From positions 684,501-748,500 of the forward strand of contig NW_027017953.1 of NCBI RefSeq assembly GCF_032854445.1: a stretch of DNA of 64,000 nt. Reading direction: 5' to 3'. The notes below the pieces were generated by a model. That model made no database searches, had not been told where the DNA came from, and saw nothing but the letters and a program-made list of their open reading frames with translations. This document shows, piece after piece, positions 35,201-46,960 of the stretch. A program made the translations under genes and the position numbers. The DNA comes from Liolophura sinensis (lineage: Eukaryota > Mollusca > Polyplacophora > Chitonida > Chitonidae). Positions within the stretch are counted from its first letter, which is position 1, and the number at the start of each line of letters is the position of its first letter.

Positions 35201-38200
35201 GTATAACTGCAGGTGTCAAGAAATTCTGGTGCAATATGTCCAGATTTGCATTGTAAACATGATCTTGCACATTGAAAATTGCGGGAAATAAGTGTAGTCA
35301 GGCCTACACGCGTGTTGAGGTAAATGGAGGAAACTGCGTTTTAAGCTATTTATCAGGCCTTAATTATGTTTTCACTTTGCATTCATTACATAGAGTTCCA
35401 TTTCTAATCAACACGTTTTGTGTGAAGGGAGGTATTTCTGATGTAATAGCCTAAAAGTAACATGAATAGAGTGTTTACAATGCATTGTGACCATGTGCTC
35501 TTATCTGATTTCGTAATACCCTAGCAGGCTGTTTAGAGATGCAGCGACAGGGGGTCAGTATTAATTAAGTGATGGACAGTACACAAATTTGGCACGCTAG
35601 GTGTCCCCATTTAGAGGTACGCGTGAGAAGGTTAAAGAATTAAGATGGAAGTGAAGCAATAAGTCGAGTCATCTGGTATTGTAATTTGAAGTAGAGCTCA
35701 TCCCAATTTTTGTGATTTACTCTGTGTATTTGTTCCTGTTCTTGTTTGCATGTTGTATACCTGTCGAATGATAAATGGCCTTCTTCATTTGTCAAACTGA
35801 CCATGAACATACAACATTGAGGCTCTCTGATATCCCATATGCCAGGTGTTGCATTTGTGTTAACATTATAGGGAAAACTGATCAGTTACGTTCAGCTTGA
35901 GGTATACAGGAAAAACCAAAATTGTCTGGGGTTAGGAATGTTGGCTAAGAAATTATGAATGAAAAGTTTGTGAGACATGTTGCACATTTTACGCCAACAT
36001 AAGGTAAAAGACTGTAAAAATAAAGGTTTTAATTCCCCAAAACTCCCATAACATCATTAAAGTAGCTCGGCTCTTAGCTTATCCATCCTACCTGTTCCAG
36101 CTACACCTGCATCTGAGATTAGATGCCAAAGGCTCTACCTGTACTCGACCATGCTATCTTTTCTTGGTTGTCACTGGTTATGTAATACCTTTCACCAGGT
36201 TAACACTCTCAAACCAATTACAAGTTATGGTTCATTTCTTTAAAAAAAAACATGGCTAGTATCATCCAGAATGGAATTATCTTGTCAATCTGATCTGATC
36301 GTTTTTTGACAATTAAATCTGAAGCTTTGGGTTATGAACTACAGGCCCTATTATGGTAAGAAAAATAATTGTCTATACTCTTAGCCACTTTTTCAGAAGT
36401 TACTTCAAAAAAGGCTTTTTTTTTTTTAAATTAGATCGGACATAAAGGTATTGCCTTCTGTGAGAATCAAAACATTTTTTTTTTTTTTTCAATGGGTGTA
36501 AATACGGTGGCACATTTCCACAAGGCTAGGTAAGAGAGCCTCACTTTAATATCTTTAGGCTAGATAAGAGAGCCTCACCTTAATATCTTTAGGCTAGGTA
36601 AGAGCCTCACCTTAATATCTTAAGGCTAGGTAAGAGAGCCTGACCTTAATATCTTTAGGCTAGGTAAGAGAGCCTCACCTTAATATCTTTAGGCTAGCTA
36701 GGTGAGAGAGCCTCACTTTAATATCTTTAGGCTAGGTAAGAGAGCCTCACCTTAATATCTTTAGGCTAGGTAAGAGAGCCTCACTTTAATATCTTTAGGC
36801 TAGGTAAGAGAGCCTCACCTTAATATCTTTAGGCTAGGTAAGAGAGCCTGACCTTAATATCTTTAGGCTAGGTAAGAGAGCCTGACCTTAATATCTTTAG
36901 GCTAGGTAAGAGAGCCTCACTTTAATATCTTCAGGCTAGGTAGGAGAGACTCACTTTAATATCTTTGACTTCACAACTATGACAAGAGGCCTGTGCGCCG
37001 AAAAACAGATTTGACAAAGTTAAACCTAAGTTTATGGTTACGGTGCTTGAAATGAACTGTTAGTTACGTGCTAGGTGCAATGTTCTACATATGCAGGCTG
37101 TTGGGTTTAATTTTGACCAGGTTTATTGTCACAAATGTACATCCCACTGATCTGGCTTATCAGTTTGCCCAAGGGTTATGTCTGTCTACCTTCTCGCCCA
37201 TGGCTCCTTCTGTCATAAAGGTGTCTTAAAGCTGTCACCACTGCATGAGTTTTGATATCTGGGATATAAAGAGAAAAGGGAAAGTAGTATGAAGGTACGA
37301 AACTAGATAGCCTGATTATTGAAGAAGTATTTACACACCTGTGGCAGTGGCTTGTGACGAGGTAAAAAATAATATGGGAAGGCATTAAGAAATAAAGAAT
37401 GGATGATTTGAGAACTTCGCCTGATAATGTTGGTTACGTTCATTTTAGAACAATTAGCGCAATTAACAACACATACTTGATTTGTGACCCTAGACAACAG
37501 TTTTGGCTTTGCCACAAAGTTTTTTTATGAAGTGCTTGTCTGTCAAGGGTCTTAGAGGCTACATGGTCTAAAACATTGCTTATGTAATTCTGCTCAGAGT
37601 TATTTCTCTAGTTACATGGTGTTACATGCACACAGCTGGGTGTCCAAGCATGTCCGATCACTGATGTACCCTGAAGGCAGGTTTTCATGCATGAGTAACT
37701 GGTGACAGTCACAGGACCAAGGCTTAATCATATACTGGAGATTTTAACCTTTTAGCATGTAGGGGAACAATATGTGTGTAGTCTGTCTGCAATTTTTAAT
37801 TAAAGAGAAATATTTTCATATCAACTACAGGATTTACAGAAGGTAATCATGCTCTAATACACGCCATAAAAACATTTAAAAAGTTTGGAGAATTGCAGTC
37901 GTGGTTCAGTTTTTGAAATTAGATTGAGAGATCTTTTGCCAGCATGTTTGATATGTCAAAGTTATCCGTGGAAGGCACATATTACCACATTCAAGAAGTA
38001 AAACTGTTACCCATGGTAGTGAGAATGGAGATGTGAACAGTTGTCGTCAAATCTTGTTTTATACCACTTCTGTCACAGTTGTGGTCACTGTCCTAGATAA
38101 GAGTATATTTGAACTGGAAGTGTATTGGGCTCTCACCTGCTGTAAGGTGCTGGAAATCGAATGTGGGGAATGCGATTACCTCGGTTATTTTTTTTTTTTT

Positions 38201-41200
38201 TTTTTTGCTCAGGCATAGCCATCATACACAAAGTGTCAGCATTCAAAGCAATACTTAACCAAATATTATGGGTGACGTCTCAAAAAGTATTCATGTGTAT
38301 TAAGCTTAAGTTTTGATGTTCATTCTTGATGAAAGTTATACCAGCTACTTTTGTGTTGACCCTGCATCCTACATGATGTGTCACATTTTCAAAGTTAGCA
38401 CAGTGTAACTGTGTATCTTGTGTCTGCGCAGATAACCGCTCAAAAGGCTCGGGTCAGGGGCGGTCAGAGCGTGGAGGCCGTCCCTTCAGGGAACCACGGG
38501 AACATCGGGACAACGATGGTGACAGACGTCCAGATCGCAGGAGAAGGGAAGACAACTCAACAGGGGAATTCAGGTACCCAGCATGCACTCCACATTTTAC
38601 TGTTTAGCTTGCATTGAACTTGTTAAAGGTCATATGATGTAAATGCATACTCTACTATGGGAATATCTGTTTGAAGCAGCATATTCAAGCCTTTCCATAA
38701 AAGCCGGGGGTCAGCGGTTTAGTCGCCTGTTTTTGGTCAAACCGCCGGGTGTATTGGGCAAAGTTTCAACCGAGCAAATAATACACCTACGAGCAATATG
38801 TTACCCTTATCTTTGACGACTCATAGTTTGAGGTATGCTGGTTTCAGTTCCAGAAGTAATTCCCACTAGACCTACATGTGTGGCTGTGTATGTGTACATA
38901 CATATCGTGGCATCCTTCTGTCGTTCCCATTGCCAAGCTGTACAGTAACATAACATTTGAGCTGATTGGCTACTCGAAAGTTAGCAAACCAATTGGGGAA
39001 CACAACATATACTGGCTACGCTATGCGTTGACTTCGTTTATTGTCGTGTTTACAATATGAAGCAAACATTTGCCAAGTTACTTAAGCAAATGTTTTTAAA
39101 AAATGCAGGAGCCAACAACCAATCAACACAGTTGCCATCATTTCCATATTAGGATATACAGTGAAGGTTTATTTTGAACTAAGTCACACTTTGTTAGAAC
39201 ATCAAGAACTGCATGTTGCAAAGGGTAATAGAAGTAAAAGAATTGAGGTTTGTATTGCAGAATTGAGTTTATTTCAGCAAAGAGTTCAGTTTTTGGCTGT
39301 TTCGGGAAACCTGAATAACCAATTACTACATCTATACGTCATAGCTTAAACAGGTGTAAATTGAATTTTCTGAAGTTCTCAAAAGTTGCTTCAGGATTGA
39401 GTTTCTTTCAGATTTGGAATTTAGCAGCCTTTTGATGGTATCTGAATTGGACTCCTAGGAATCCTGTGATTCATAAACGAAATAAAGTAAAGTAGGGTGT
39501 AAAGTCAAATTTACTTACCCCTTTTCATAAAGACCATGTTTTCTGTACATTCTTTAAACAGATTGAACCATTATCGGACATAAAAACTATGACATCAATG
39601 GTCCCCTGGTTTCCATTGTTACTTATTGTCTTGAATATCACAAACAATGACACTGATGGATAATTGATATGTACAACAGCAAACGGCTTAAAACGACAGA
39701 GAATGTATTTTAGACCATGTTGCAAAAGTGTTGGCGTAGGGGCCAGCAGCTCCCAAACCCCCAGCTCTTTTGCTAATGCTCAGCTGGCTAATGAGAATAA
39801 CCCATCATACAGGTGTTCCTGTATGAGCGTGGAGAGCCCTGATATATCATGCCAAAGCTAGTGCTCGTAATGGTTACTTAGGTAAACACACTCTTTTCGT
39901 TTGAATCTTAGGTTTAGGATATTCGCAGGTTTGATATGGCCCATAATTTAGTTTAAAATGTTAGTAATCCAGTGCTAAAACTGGGTGTGTGCTCCTTATT
40001 CAATCGGGTATGAAGAGGATTAATTGCCTGCGAGACTGATCAACCAAATCAAGAAAGCTAGATGTCAGCTCTGTCACAAACTAGTGTACAATGGGTCAAT
40101 GTTTGCAGCCTGTTCTGACTGGGCTTTTGAATGGTTTCAGTAATGGTGAAGGTCAGATTTGCCTTCAGAACAAAGTTTTAGTGTGTATCGGTATGATGCT
40201 CATTCAGAGATGTGCTAGTGAATTAGCTTTATGCAGCCTGTGTATTCTGTACGGGAGAGTTCACATCAGTAATCTTGTGTTCATATTTGACATGATGATG
40301 CCGAGTGCCATCCGATGACATAGGTGATGAAAAACAACTCTTTGCTTTACCGGATTCTGATCAGATATGAACCAAAGTGTTACCCCAGAACCTTGGTTTT
40401 ATTTCTGTTACCTTGGTGACCCTTCAGTCTCTTGATATTTTCTTGTTGCAGAGAAAGTGGTGGATTTGGGAACCGATCAGAAGGCAGCAGTGGTGGAGGA
40501 TTTGGAAGTCGCCAAGAAGGCGGATTTGGAAATCGACAGGAAGGAGGATTTGGAAATAGACAGGAAGGCGGATTTGGAAACCGACAGGAAAGTGGATTTG
40601 GTAACAGAATGGACAGTTCCAGAGGTGGACGTGGGGGATTTGGTCGTCGTGGCCGTGGTGGAAGAGGTGGACGGGGCGGTGGACCAGGTGGAAATGACAG
40701 ACAAGGCAGGCGGGAGTACGAGAGACACAGTGGCAGTGATAAGACGTAAGTATTCCCCATGAATACTGAACGGTTGGTAGGGTGTACATAGCCGCTTAGA
40801 GGGGTTGAAAGTGGTGAATTCATGGCAAGTCTCTCTTGTATGTTTTAGCAAGTTCAACTAAATAGTAAACCATACATCATATGTGAGCGCAGTGTTTTGC
40901 CATTGAGGAGGGGGAATATGCTAGAAGTTAGTGCAATGATGTGGTGAATTGTACCGTGCCAGGAACCTCATTCTGTAAAGTGTCAGTTTTCCTAGTAATG
41001 AAGCCTAATTTCCTGGCTGCAAGGACAATATTATTACAGCACAGTTATGCCATATCCATGCTACAGAGGTAATGTTTTGAGTTCTCCTGGCACATCCCCT
41101 TGTTAGCTGCACGTTGCACAGTCATCCAGCAAAAACTGGGTGATGGGTTAACACAGCCTGAGCTTATCGGATATTGTTATCAATGGCATTAATTAGGTGT

Positions 41201-44200
41201 CCATGCATAAGTCATTCTGGATACAAATTTTCATGGTAATTCTTCTGGATGATGGGTATGGAATGTCAGTTTACTATATCATTTTCCAGAACACTAGTGT
41301 GTATAGTTTTCTTTAGTAATTAGGAGAAAAAATTTATTTAAATTGTCTTAACTCAAAGCTTGTTTTGTGGGCCTGAGCTGAACGTATAGGTGCATCTGCA
41401 ATGTCTGTGTGAAGTCTGAAAATAATGGAAAAAGTAAAAAAAACTATGATTGGAAACCTGTCTTGTTTTGATGACTGATTCATTTGGCACATTCTTTATG
41501 ATACATTGTTTCACACCAAATATGTTATAAATGGATTTATTAAGTTTTTCATATCGTTTCCTTTCATATGTAAAATTTCGGTGAGCATTCTGCCAAAGGC
41601 ATAACAATATATACAGAGGGCTCCATTGAAAGCAGACCTCTGCTAAATCTGTCCTTGCTCCATTTCGGCTGTTCTGGCCTGATTTGGGATGATAAGGGAA
41701 ACTATGGCCTTTTTGCAGAGGGATAAAGTCTGTTGAGAAGCGGGATGGTGGTGGTGCCCACAACTGGGGGTCCGTCAAGGATGAGCTAGAGTAAGTGTGT
41801 ATAGTGAGGACCTTGACCCTGCTCCTCTCCCTGCCTTACAAACTAAAATTTGCTTGTGAAAAACTACAGCTTGTTTCTTTACCATTTGAGTGGGGTGGAA
41901 ATAGAAGTGGGAGTTGCTGGTCCTGTAGTGTCGTAATGCATGAGGAGGATTTCCAGGGAACATTTCCACCCTCTGGTTGTGTAAAACTTGTGTTGATTTA
42001 GCATTCAACCATATTCAGTCAAGTTTTTGTGAAAATTGCTACTAATCACCAAGAAAAAAAGAATGCAAATTTTATTTAACAGCTTGCGTTATTAATGTAT
42101 TGATTTTGCAAGGTTTTTCTATGTATAGATTAGCCTACTTTTCAACTCAAGAAACCTCTGGTTTTCGCACCACTTGAGTTAGATTGTGTGCAGTTACCTT
42201 GCATGTGTTAGCTCCACCTTTATTCACAAAATGCAGGTAATAGTTCACTCTTTCACCTAGTAATGATGCCGATTGCTCTGCTTTTTTCACTTCCTTCTTT
42301 GACCTTGTCTCCATGGCCACTTTCACAATACGTAATAATAATTTTTTGGTTTTTCCTTGTCATTTAACCTGGAAAGTGTCTTTTCAGAAAAAAACCCTTT
42401 TGGATGGAAGGTGTTTAAAGTGTTGTGAGGGTGGCCGTGTCCCCTTTGTTCTCTTGACACTAACAATGAATTATTGCTGTACATGTCATACCTTCACTAT
42501 ATAGCATACTCTGCTCATTTGGAGTCCAGTAGAATGGAGTATACAGTGATCTTAATTTTTCTAGTGGTGGTGTTCTCTTTCTGGGATTTGTCAGAATTTA
42601 CTGACCTGTTTGGTGTGAAATGTTCCTTGTGTTACTAACAGTTTTGTTTTGCATACCGTCACTGTTATACTTTTTTTGCCAACTTCCTACCTCCAGGTAA
42701 AGTGGATGTAGTGATCCTGTCTTTGCTTGAAGACATTTTATATTAAAATACTAAAAACAGTAGGTCTGGCATGATGAGGGTGCAACAAAAAAGACCATTT
42801 AAGAATGGGTATATTATGGAAGGCATACTTTTATCCTGACTCTCTTAGAAAGGAACTGCTGATGGTGTTGTGGAGATACGCTTCTTACGATTTAAACACT
42901 TTGAGAAAGGGGCTACCTTACTGGACACCCAAATGAATCTTCACGCCTTTTAAAGTGAACATACAATGCGTGTAGCATTTGGGCAGGGAAGTGGCGGGGA
43001 GATTAAGATCTGAGCAGTTTGATGACGAAGTGGGATGCTTTCAATTCTGAGTGAAGCAGAGTGGTTTAGCCAAGGTACACGGGTTTCCAACACATAAAAC
43101 TTGTCATACACATTGTATGGCATTACACTTTACGGTAAACGGAGTTAATTTGGAATAGAGTGAAGCAGGTTCACTCATTAAGATTTTTGTCTTCACTTGA
43201 CATTCTCTTTGTGGGCATTTAACTCTCATCGGGTATATACTACAAGGCCGTTGGTAAATATCCACTTTCTCCATTATTTTTGGCTTGATCTCACCCTGCC
43301 TTAGATCTAACAATTCCCATGGTTTTGTGGTGACTGCATGTATTTTAAAATAGTTTATGTTTGGTTGCAAGTTCTTACCTTGTTCATTATGCACTGTAGA
43401 GATTCGTTTGATATCTTATTTTTCAGTTGATATGTGAAAATATTTTTAAAAATTCAGATAATGTACTGCTCAAGCAGAAGTCAAGTTGAATGGACAGTAT
43501 AACTATTGATGAAACAAACTCAGCAGTTAATGGTGTCACTTTGGTAGTAGTTGGGCCCTTAACCAGCAATAGGGCATGTTCTGATCCATCTGCTGCTGGT
43601 AGAGCAGTGAGCAATGTTGGGAGGTTGTCGGGTGCTTGGGGGAGAGCTGTGATTCCTGAAGGGTTCTGCCTCTACCTTCATCTTTAAACCCGGCCAGTGT
43701 TATTGTACAGTGTAAATTGTTAATGGAGTAAACAATGACTTATTTTAGAACTTGTGAGAGGGTAGGAATTTCAGTGGTTTCATGCGTGTTTTTTTCTTGG
43801 CAGTGAACAGTTGAAGGATGCTAATGACAGCCAGGAGATCCACCCCCCAACTGAGGACACGGAAAATCAGGATCCCAAGTATGTACACACAACACGACAT
43901 TGTTATGGATAAGAAAGAGTACGTCATTGTCAGGGATGAATATGAATACGACCATGTCAGGGATGAGAATGAATACAAGTGTCAGGGGTGAGAATGAATA
44001 TGGCATTGTCAGGGGTGAAAATGAATACGGCATTGTCAGGGATGAGAATGAATACAACAGTGTCAGGGGTGAGAATGAATATGGTATTGTCAGGGGTGAA
44101 AATGAATACAACAGTGTCGGGTGAGAATGAATACGGCATTGTCAGGGATGAGAATGAATACGGCATTGTCAGGGATGAGAATGAATACGGCATTGTCAGG

Positions 44201-46054
44201 GATGAGAATGAATACGGCATTGTCAGGGATGAGAATGAATACGACATTGTCAGGGATGAGAATGAATACGGCATTGTCAGGGGTGAGAATGAATACGGCA
44301 TTGTCAGGGATGAGAATGAATACAAGTGTCAGGGGTGAGAATGAATACAAGTGTCAGGGGTGAGAATGAATATGGTATTGTCAGGGGTGAAAATGAATAC
44401 GGCATTGTCAGGGATGAGAATGAATACAACAGTGTCAGGGGTGCGGATGAATATGGCATTGTCAGGGGTGAAAATGAATACGGCATTATCAGGGATGAGA
44501 ATGAATACGACCTTGTCAGAAATGAAAATGAATACGACCTTGTCAGAAATGAAAATGAATACGACCTTGTCAGAAATGAAAATGAATACGGCATTGTCGG
44601 GGATGAAAATCTTCAGCTGGTTTTATAGGAAATCAGGATTTTCATAGCAGCTAATGATCAAAATGAATGATTTTACTAATTGAGTTGAAGGGGTGGTGAT
44701 TTTGATGGAAAAGATTGTTTCCCCCCTGGTTTATACATTATCTACCAGTTGTCGGGTCTTTGTCAATTACTATGTATACTGTAGGAGGAAAGTTCAGAAT
44801 GCAGAATATAGTCTTCCTGATCCGAAGGTGTAAGATGTGCTTCTGTGGATTCTGGTGGTGGCACTAATGTAAAAGCAGTATGGGGAGTTAAAGGTTAACC
44901 GAGAATTTCTCCACAAGTTAGGGTGAAAAACATTAGTCTTCTTTCTGGTAGTCTCCCTTTGAAGTCTAGTCGTTGTAACTCTGGCGTCCTGATATACAGA
45001 TAAGGTGCTCATTGAAACTCAGCACCTGATAAGTGGTATTATGTAGATCTCCTCAGGTGGTGGAGGCCAGTCCCTAGGTTCACCTGGACTGCTGTGTTAA
45101 GGTGTATGTTTGTGTTTCAGTGAGAGTGGGGAGTTGTCTGAGCCAGCCCACGATGCGGAGCCTCAAGAAGAGGAGAAACAAATGACGCTGGACGAATGGA
45201 GAGCTCTCCAGTCCCGGAACAGAGTCAAGACTGAGTTCAACATCCGCAAACCCAATGAAGGCGTGGATGACAGTCAGTGGCGCAAGATGACCAAACTGGC
45301 CAAAAAACCCAAGGAGGAAGAGAGCGAGGAAGAAAGTGAGGAGGAAGAAGAGGTAATGTGTAGCATGAGAGCAATGTGTTAAGGCTGTCTGAGAGAGCCA
45401 CCAACTTCACAAGACTACATTAGCAGGTTTGGCTTTTACAGTAAACACACAAGTTATCACTTGTTTTCATAGTGTGGTGAAAGTCTCATTTTATGACTGA
45501 CAAGAACCATTATGTGTAGCCCATTTAAAGCAAAAACATTACATATGCATTCTTCTAGTTTTAGTTTTCATCAGGTAATGTTCTTTTGGTATTCTAAAAT
45601 TCCTGTCCGGGCAGTTAAGCACAAAATTTCAAGATCAGCAACTTGCTGTACTTCTATTTTTTCTCACAATTACATGTCCATTGTTCAGCCAACTGCTTGG
45701 TTCTCGCTAAAGGTTAACTTGTGCTACAATAGAACTGAATTGGACACCGTGATATTGAAACTTCCAAAGCAGGGTTGATTCAATTGATATAACAAAACTA
45801 GTCTTAAAGTATTGTCTTTGTTCACCTTACAGGAAGACGAGAGAGCACGTCAGAAGGCCCTGTTGAACATTAAAATCACATTCAACGACTCTCCTCGCCG
45901 TGGGCGTGGAGGCAGGCGGCCGCGTGCCAGTCGTGGCGGGCGAATGCCCAGTGGTGGTGGTCGTGGTGAGAGGCGTGGTCCGCGCGAAGCTGCGCCGAGG
46001 TTTGACGATGAGAATGACTTCCCGAGTCTGGGGGTCATCAAGACGGTGGCGTGA
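34957..46054 (+). CDS. SERBP1: SERBP1/HABP4-family RNA- and ribosome-binding protein (7 exons, 426 aa)
   Basis: Members (SERBP1, HABP4/Ki-1/57, yeast Stm1) bind mRNA and idle ribosomes, with nuclear and cytoplasmic pools. Exons 34957-35200, 38432-38573, 40452-40745, 41719-41790, 43804-43878, 45121-45352 and 45833-46054 join to 426 aa with consistent phases; human SERBP1 is about 400 aa. The N-terminus [18 protein letters not shown] matches the (N)RF..LFDDE.DPFEVL motif. A basic/RGG region follows (NRQE repeats, [17 protein letters not shown]). Next are the family signatures [10 protein letters not shown] and [10 protein letters not shown], then [18 protein letters not shown], an acidic EEESEEE run and a C-terminal RGG tail with NDFPSLG. 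One gene probably represents the ancestor of vertebrate SERBP1 and HABP4; the ZNF367 neighbourhood matches HABP4. Confidence 0.96.
35201..38431 (+). other. SERBP1/HABP4 intron 1
   Basis: 3.2 kb, unique except for the 34-bp array at 36525-36968 and poly-T runs near 36420 and 38190. GCGGGAAA at 35281 is an E2F-type site near the 5' end. No exon is seen between the two called exons. Confidence 0.7.
36525..36968. repeat. 34-bp minisatellite carrying a donor-like GGCTAG|GTAAGAG, about 13 units
   Basis: The unit is GGCTAGGTAAGAGAGCCTCA plus CCTTAATATCTTTA. Each unit contains TAG|GTAAGAG, a close match to the 5' splice-site consensus, in the sense orientation of the host intron. Unlike the other arrays, it does not copy a neighbouring exon edge. 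Confidence 0.94.
38432..38573 (+). CDS. SERBP1: SERBP1/HABP4 exon 2
   Basis: Between TGTCTGCGCAG and GAATTCAG|GTACCC. Encodes an arginine-rich segment: [20 protein letters not shown], then [20 protein letters not shown]. Phase 2 at both ends. Confidence 0.9.
38574..40451 (+). other. SERBP1/HABP4 intron 2
   Basis: 1.9 kb without tandem arrays, SINEs or recognisable exons, which is unusual for this window. Confidence 0.7.
40452..40745 (+). CDS. SERBP1: SERBP1/HABP4 exon 3 (octapeptide repeats and RGG box)
   Basis: Between TCTTGTTGCAG and AAGAC|GTAAGT. Codons 129-227. Begins [11 protein letters not shown], then successive GGFG(S/N)RQE octapeptides (24-nt coding repeat, about four copies at 40500-40610). 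An RGG box follows, then [16 protein letters not shown], the family's conserved (R)EFDRHSGSD motif. The octapeptides are not in the human proteins I recall. Confidence 0.95.
40746..41718 (+). other. SERBP1/HABP4 intron 3
   Basis: Unique AT-rich sequence; nothing beyond splice signals recognised. Confidence 0.6.
41719..41790 (+). CDS. SERBP1: SERBP1/HABP4 exon 4 ([10 protein letters not shown] motif)
   Basis: Between CTTTTTGCAG and GCTAGA|GTAAGT. Encodes [20 protein letters not shown] and DEL, the most conserved word of the HABP4/PAI-RBP1 domain. 72 nt. Confidence 0.95.
41791..43803 (+). other. SERBP1/HABP4 intron 4
   Basis: 2.0 kb of unique sequence with no tandem array or transposon recognised. 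Confidence 0.6.
43804..43878 (+). CDS. SERBP1: SERBP1/HABP4 exon 5
   Basis: Between TTCTTGGCAG and GATCCCAA|GTATGT. Encodes acidic [20 protein letters not shown] and NQDP, parallel to the HPPADTENKE segment of SERBP1. Confidence 0.9.
43905..44625. repeat. 27-bp minisatellite, about 26 units
   Basis: The unit is GGTGAGAATGAATACGGCAT plus TGTCAGG. It starts about 30 bp inside SERBP1 intron 5. Many units contain AGG|GTGAGA, a donor-like string. 27 bp is 9 codons, so ENEYGIVRG-type frames of 74-122 codons appear on both strands; they are artefacts. Confidence 0.95.
45121..45352 (+). CDS. SERBP1: SERBP1/HABP4 exon 6 (MTLDEW block)
   Basis: Between TGTGTTTCAG and GAAGAG|GTAATG. Encodes [39 protein letters not shown] and [17 protein letters not shown], then an acidic tail. 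Clear family signature. Confidence 0.97.
45833..46054 (+). CDS. SERBP1: SERBP1/HABP4 exon 7 (C-terminal RGG tail, stop)
   Basis: After TTCACCTTACAG. Encodes [20 protein letters not shown], then [19 protein letters not shown] and [18 protein letters not shown] before TGA at 46052. The ITF-x-RGG-x-FPSL architecture matches the family end (INFGD...RGG...FPAL). Confidence 0.96.
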   Translation, partial: EDERARQKALLNIKITFNDSPRRGRGGRRPRASRGGRMPSGGGRGERRGPREAAPRFDDENDFPSLGVIKTVA

Positions 46055-46960
46055 AGGCCCCCCCCCCCACCCAGTCCTGTCTCCTCAGCAGATGGTGGAC
46101 TTGTTCAGTTTTCACCCAGACCTTAACAGAAATGGGGTCATAGGTTTCAAACCATTGTGGATTTTTGCATTTACATCACCATAGATTCTTGTGTACTCTT
46201 TGACTACCTGGTCTACAATGGAATGTAGACGGGCTGGCATGCTGCACGGATCATGGGGCACAGCCTCAGGTGCTGCTGCTGCTGCCCAAAGGACTTCGAT
46301 TTATTGTGCTTAATGGGAGATTAAATTAATGGAGTGCCAACAAAAGACCAGAGCTCCAGATTCAAGATGCGGATTTCCTGGCTCTTCCCCAGTTTGGTTA
46401 GGTCTTGTTTACACAAATCGTTTTGGTTCTCACATGGCAAGGACAGAGCTGATGTATACTTTAGCGTCCAGTTTGGTTACCAGAACTCTTAACCAGTTGT
46501 ACAGACCTGGTTGTTTTATGTACAAACTGTACGAACTAAAACTCATGTTGATTTCAGAATGATATTGTGGAGCGTGACGTAACTAAGTCATGACATAGCC
46601 AGAAAGTGCTGATTTTGTTTTGTTTTCTTTTTTTTTTTACTTACTACCAAAGCCTGGATCATTTAAAGGGCTTTAGACTGTTATGTTCTATTTTCTCAAA
46701 AAGTGAAGAAAACAAAAACAAAAGTTATTGCTGAGGAAGACCTTATTCAGATTGTTATTATGGATTTTTTGATACCCTTGCAAGGGTAGACATTACCATC
46801 TGATATACCAGACGGTCAATGACGAAGCTAAGTAATAGCTACTTTTTCATTATGCTAAATTAAGATTGTCCATTTCCATGTCTGGTGTGAGAATTTCTGT
46901 ACCACTATTTGTTTATAGTAAAATGGAATAATAAAGCCATCTGTAACTAGGTAACATCAC
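46055..46960 (+). other. 3' UTR of SERBP1/HABP4
   Basis: Non-coding; begins with a C9-10 run just after the stop. GGAATAATAAAGCC contains AATAAA at 46929-46934, a good poly(A) signal about 0.9 kb after the stop. Confidence 0.65.

Noticed and set aside
34839-35270. 143-codon minus-strand frame opposite SERBP1 exon 1
   Set aside because: Antisense shadow of a clearly conserved plus-strand exon.
43821-44647. ENEYGIVRG-type repeat frames, considered as a SERBP1 exon extension
   Set aside because: The SERBP1 exon 5 to exon 6 phase is correct without them, the array starts after the donor, and the family has no such repeat.
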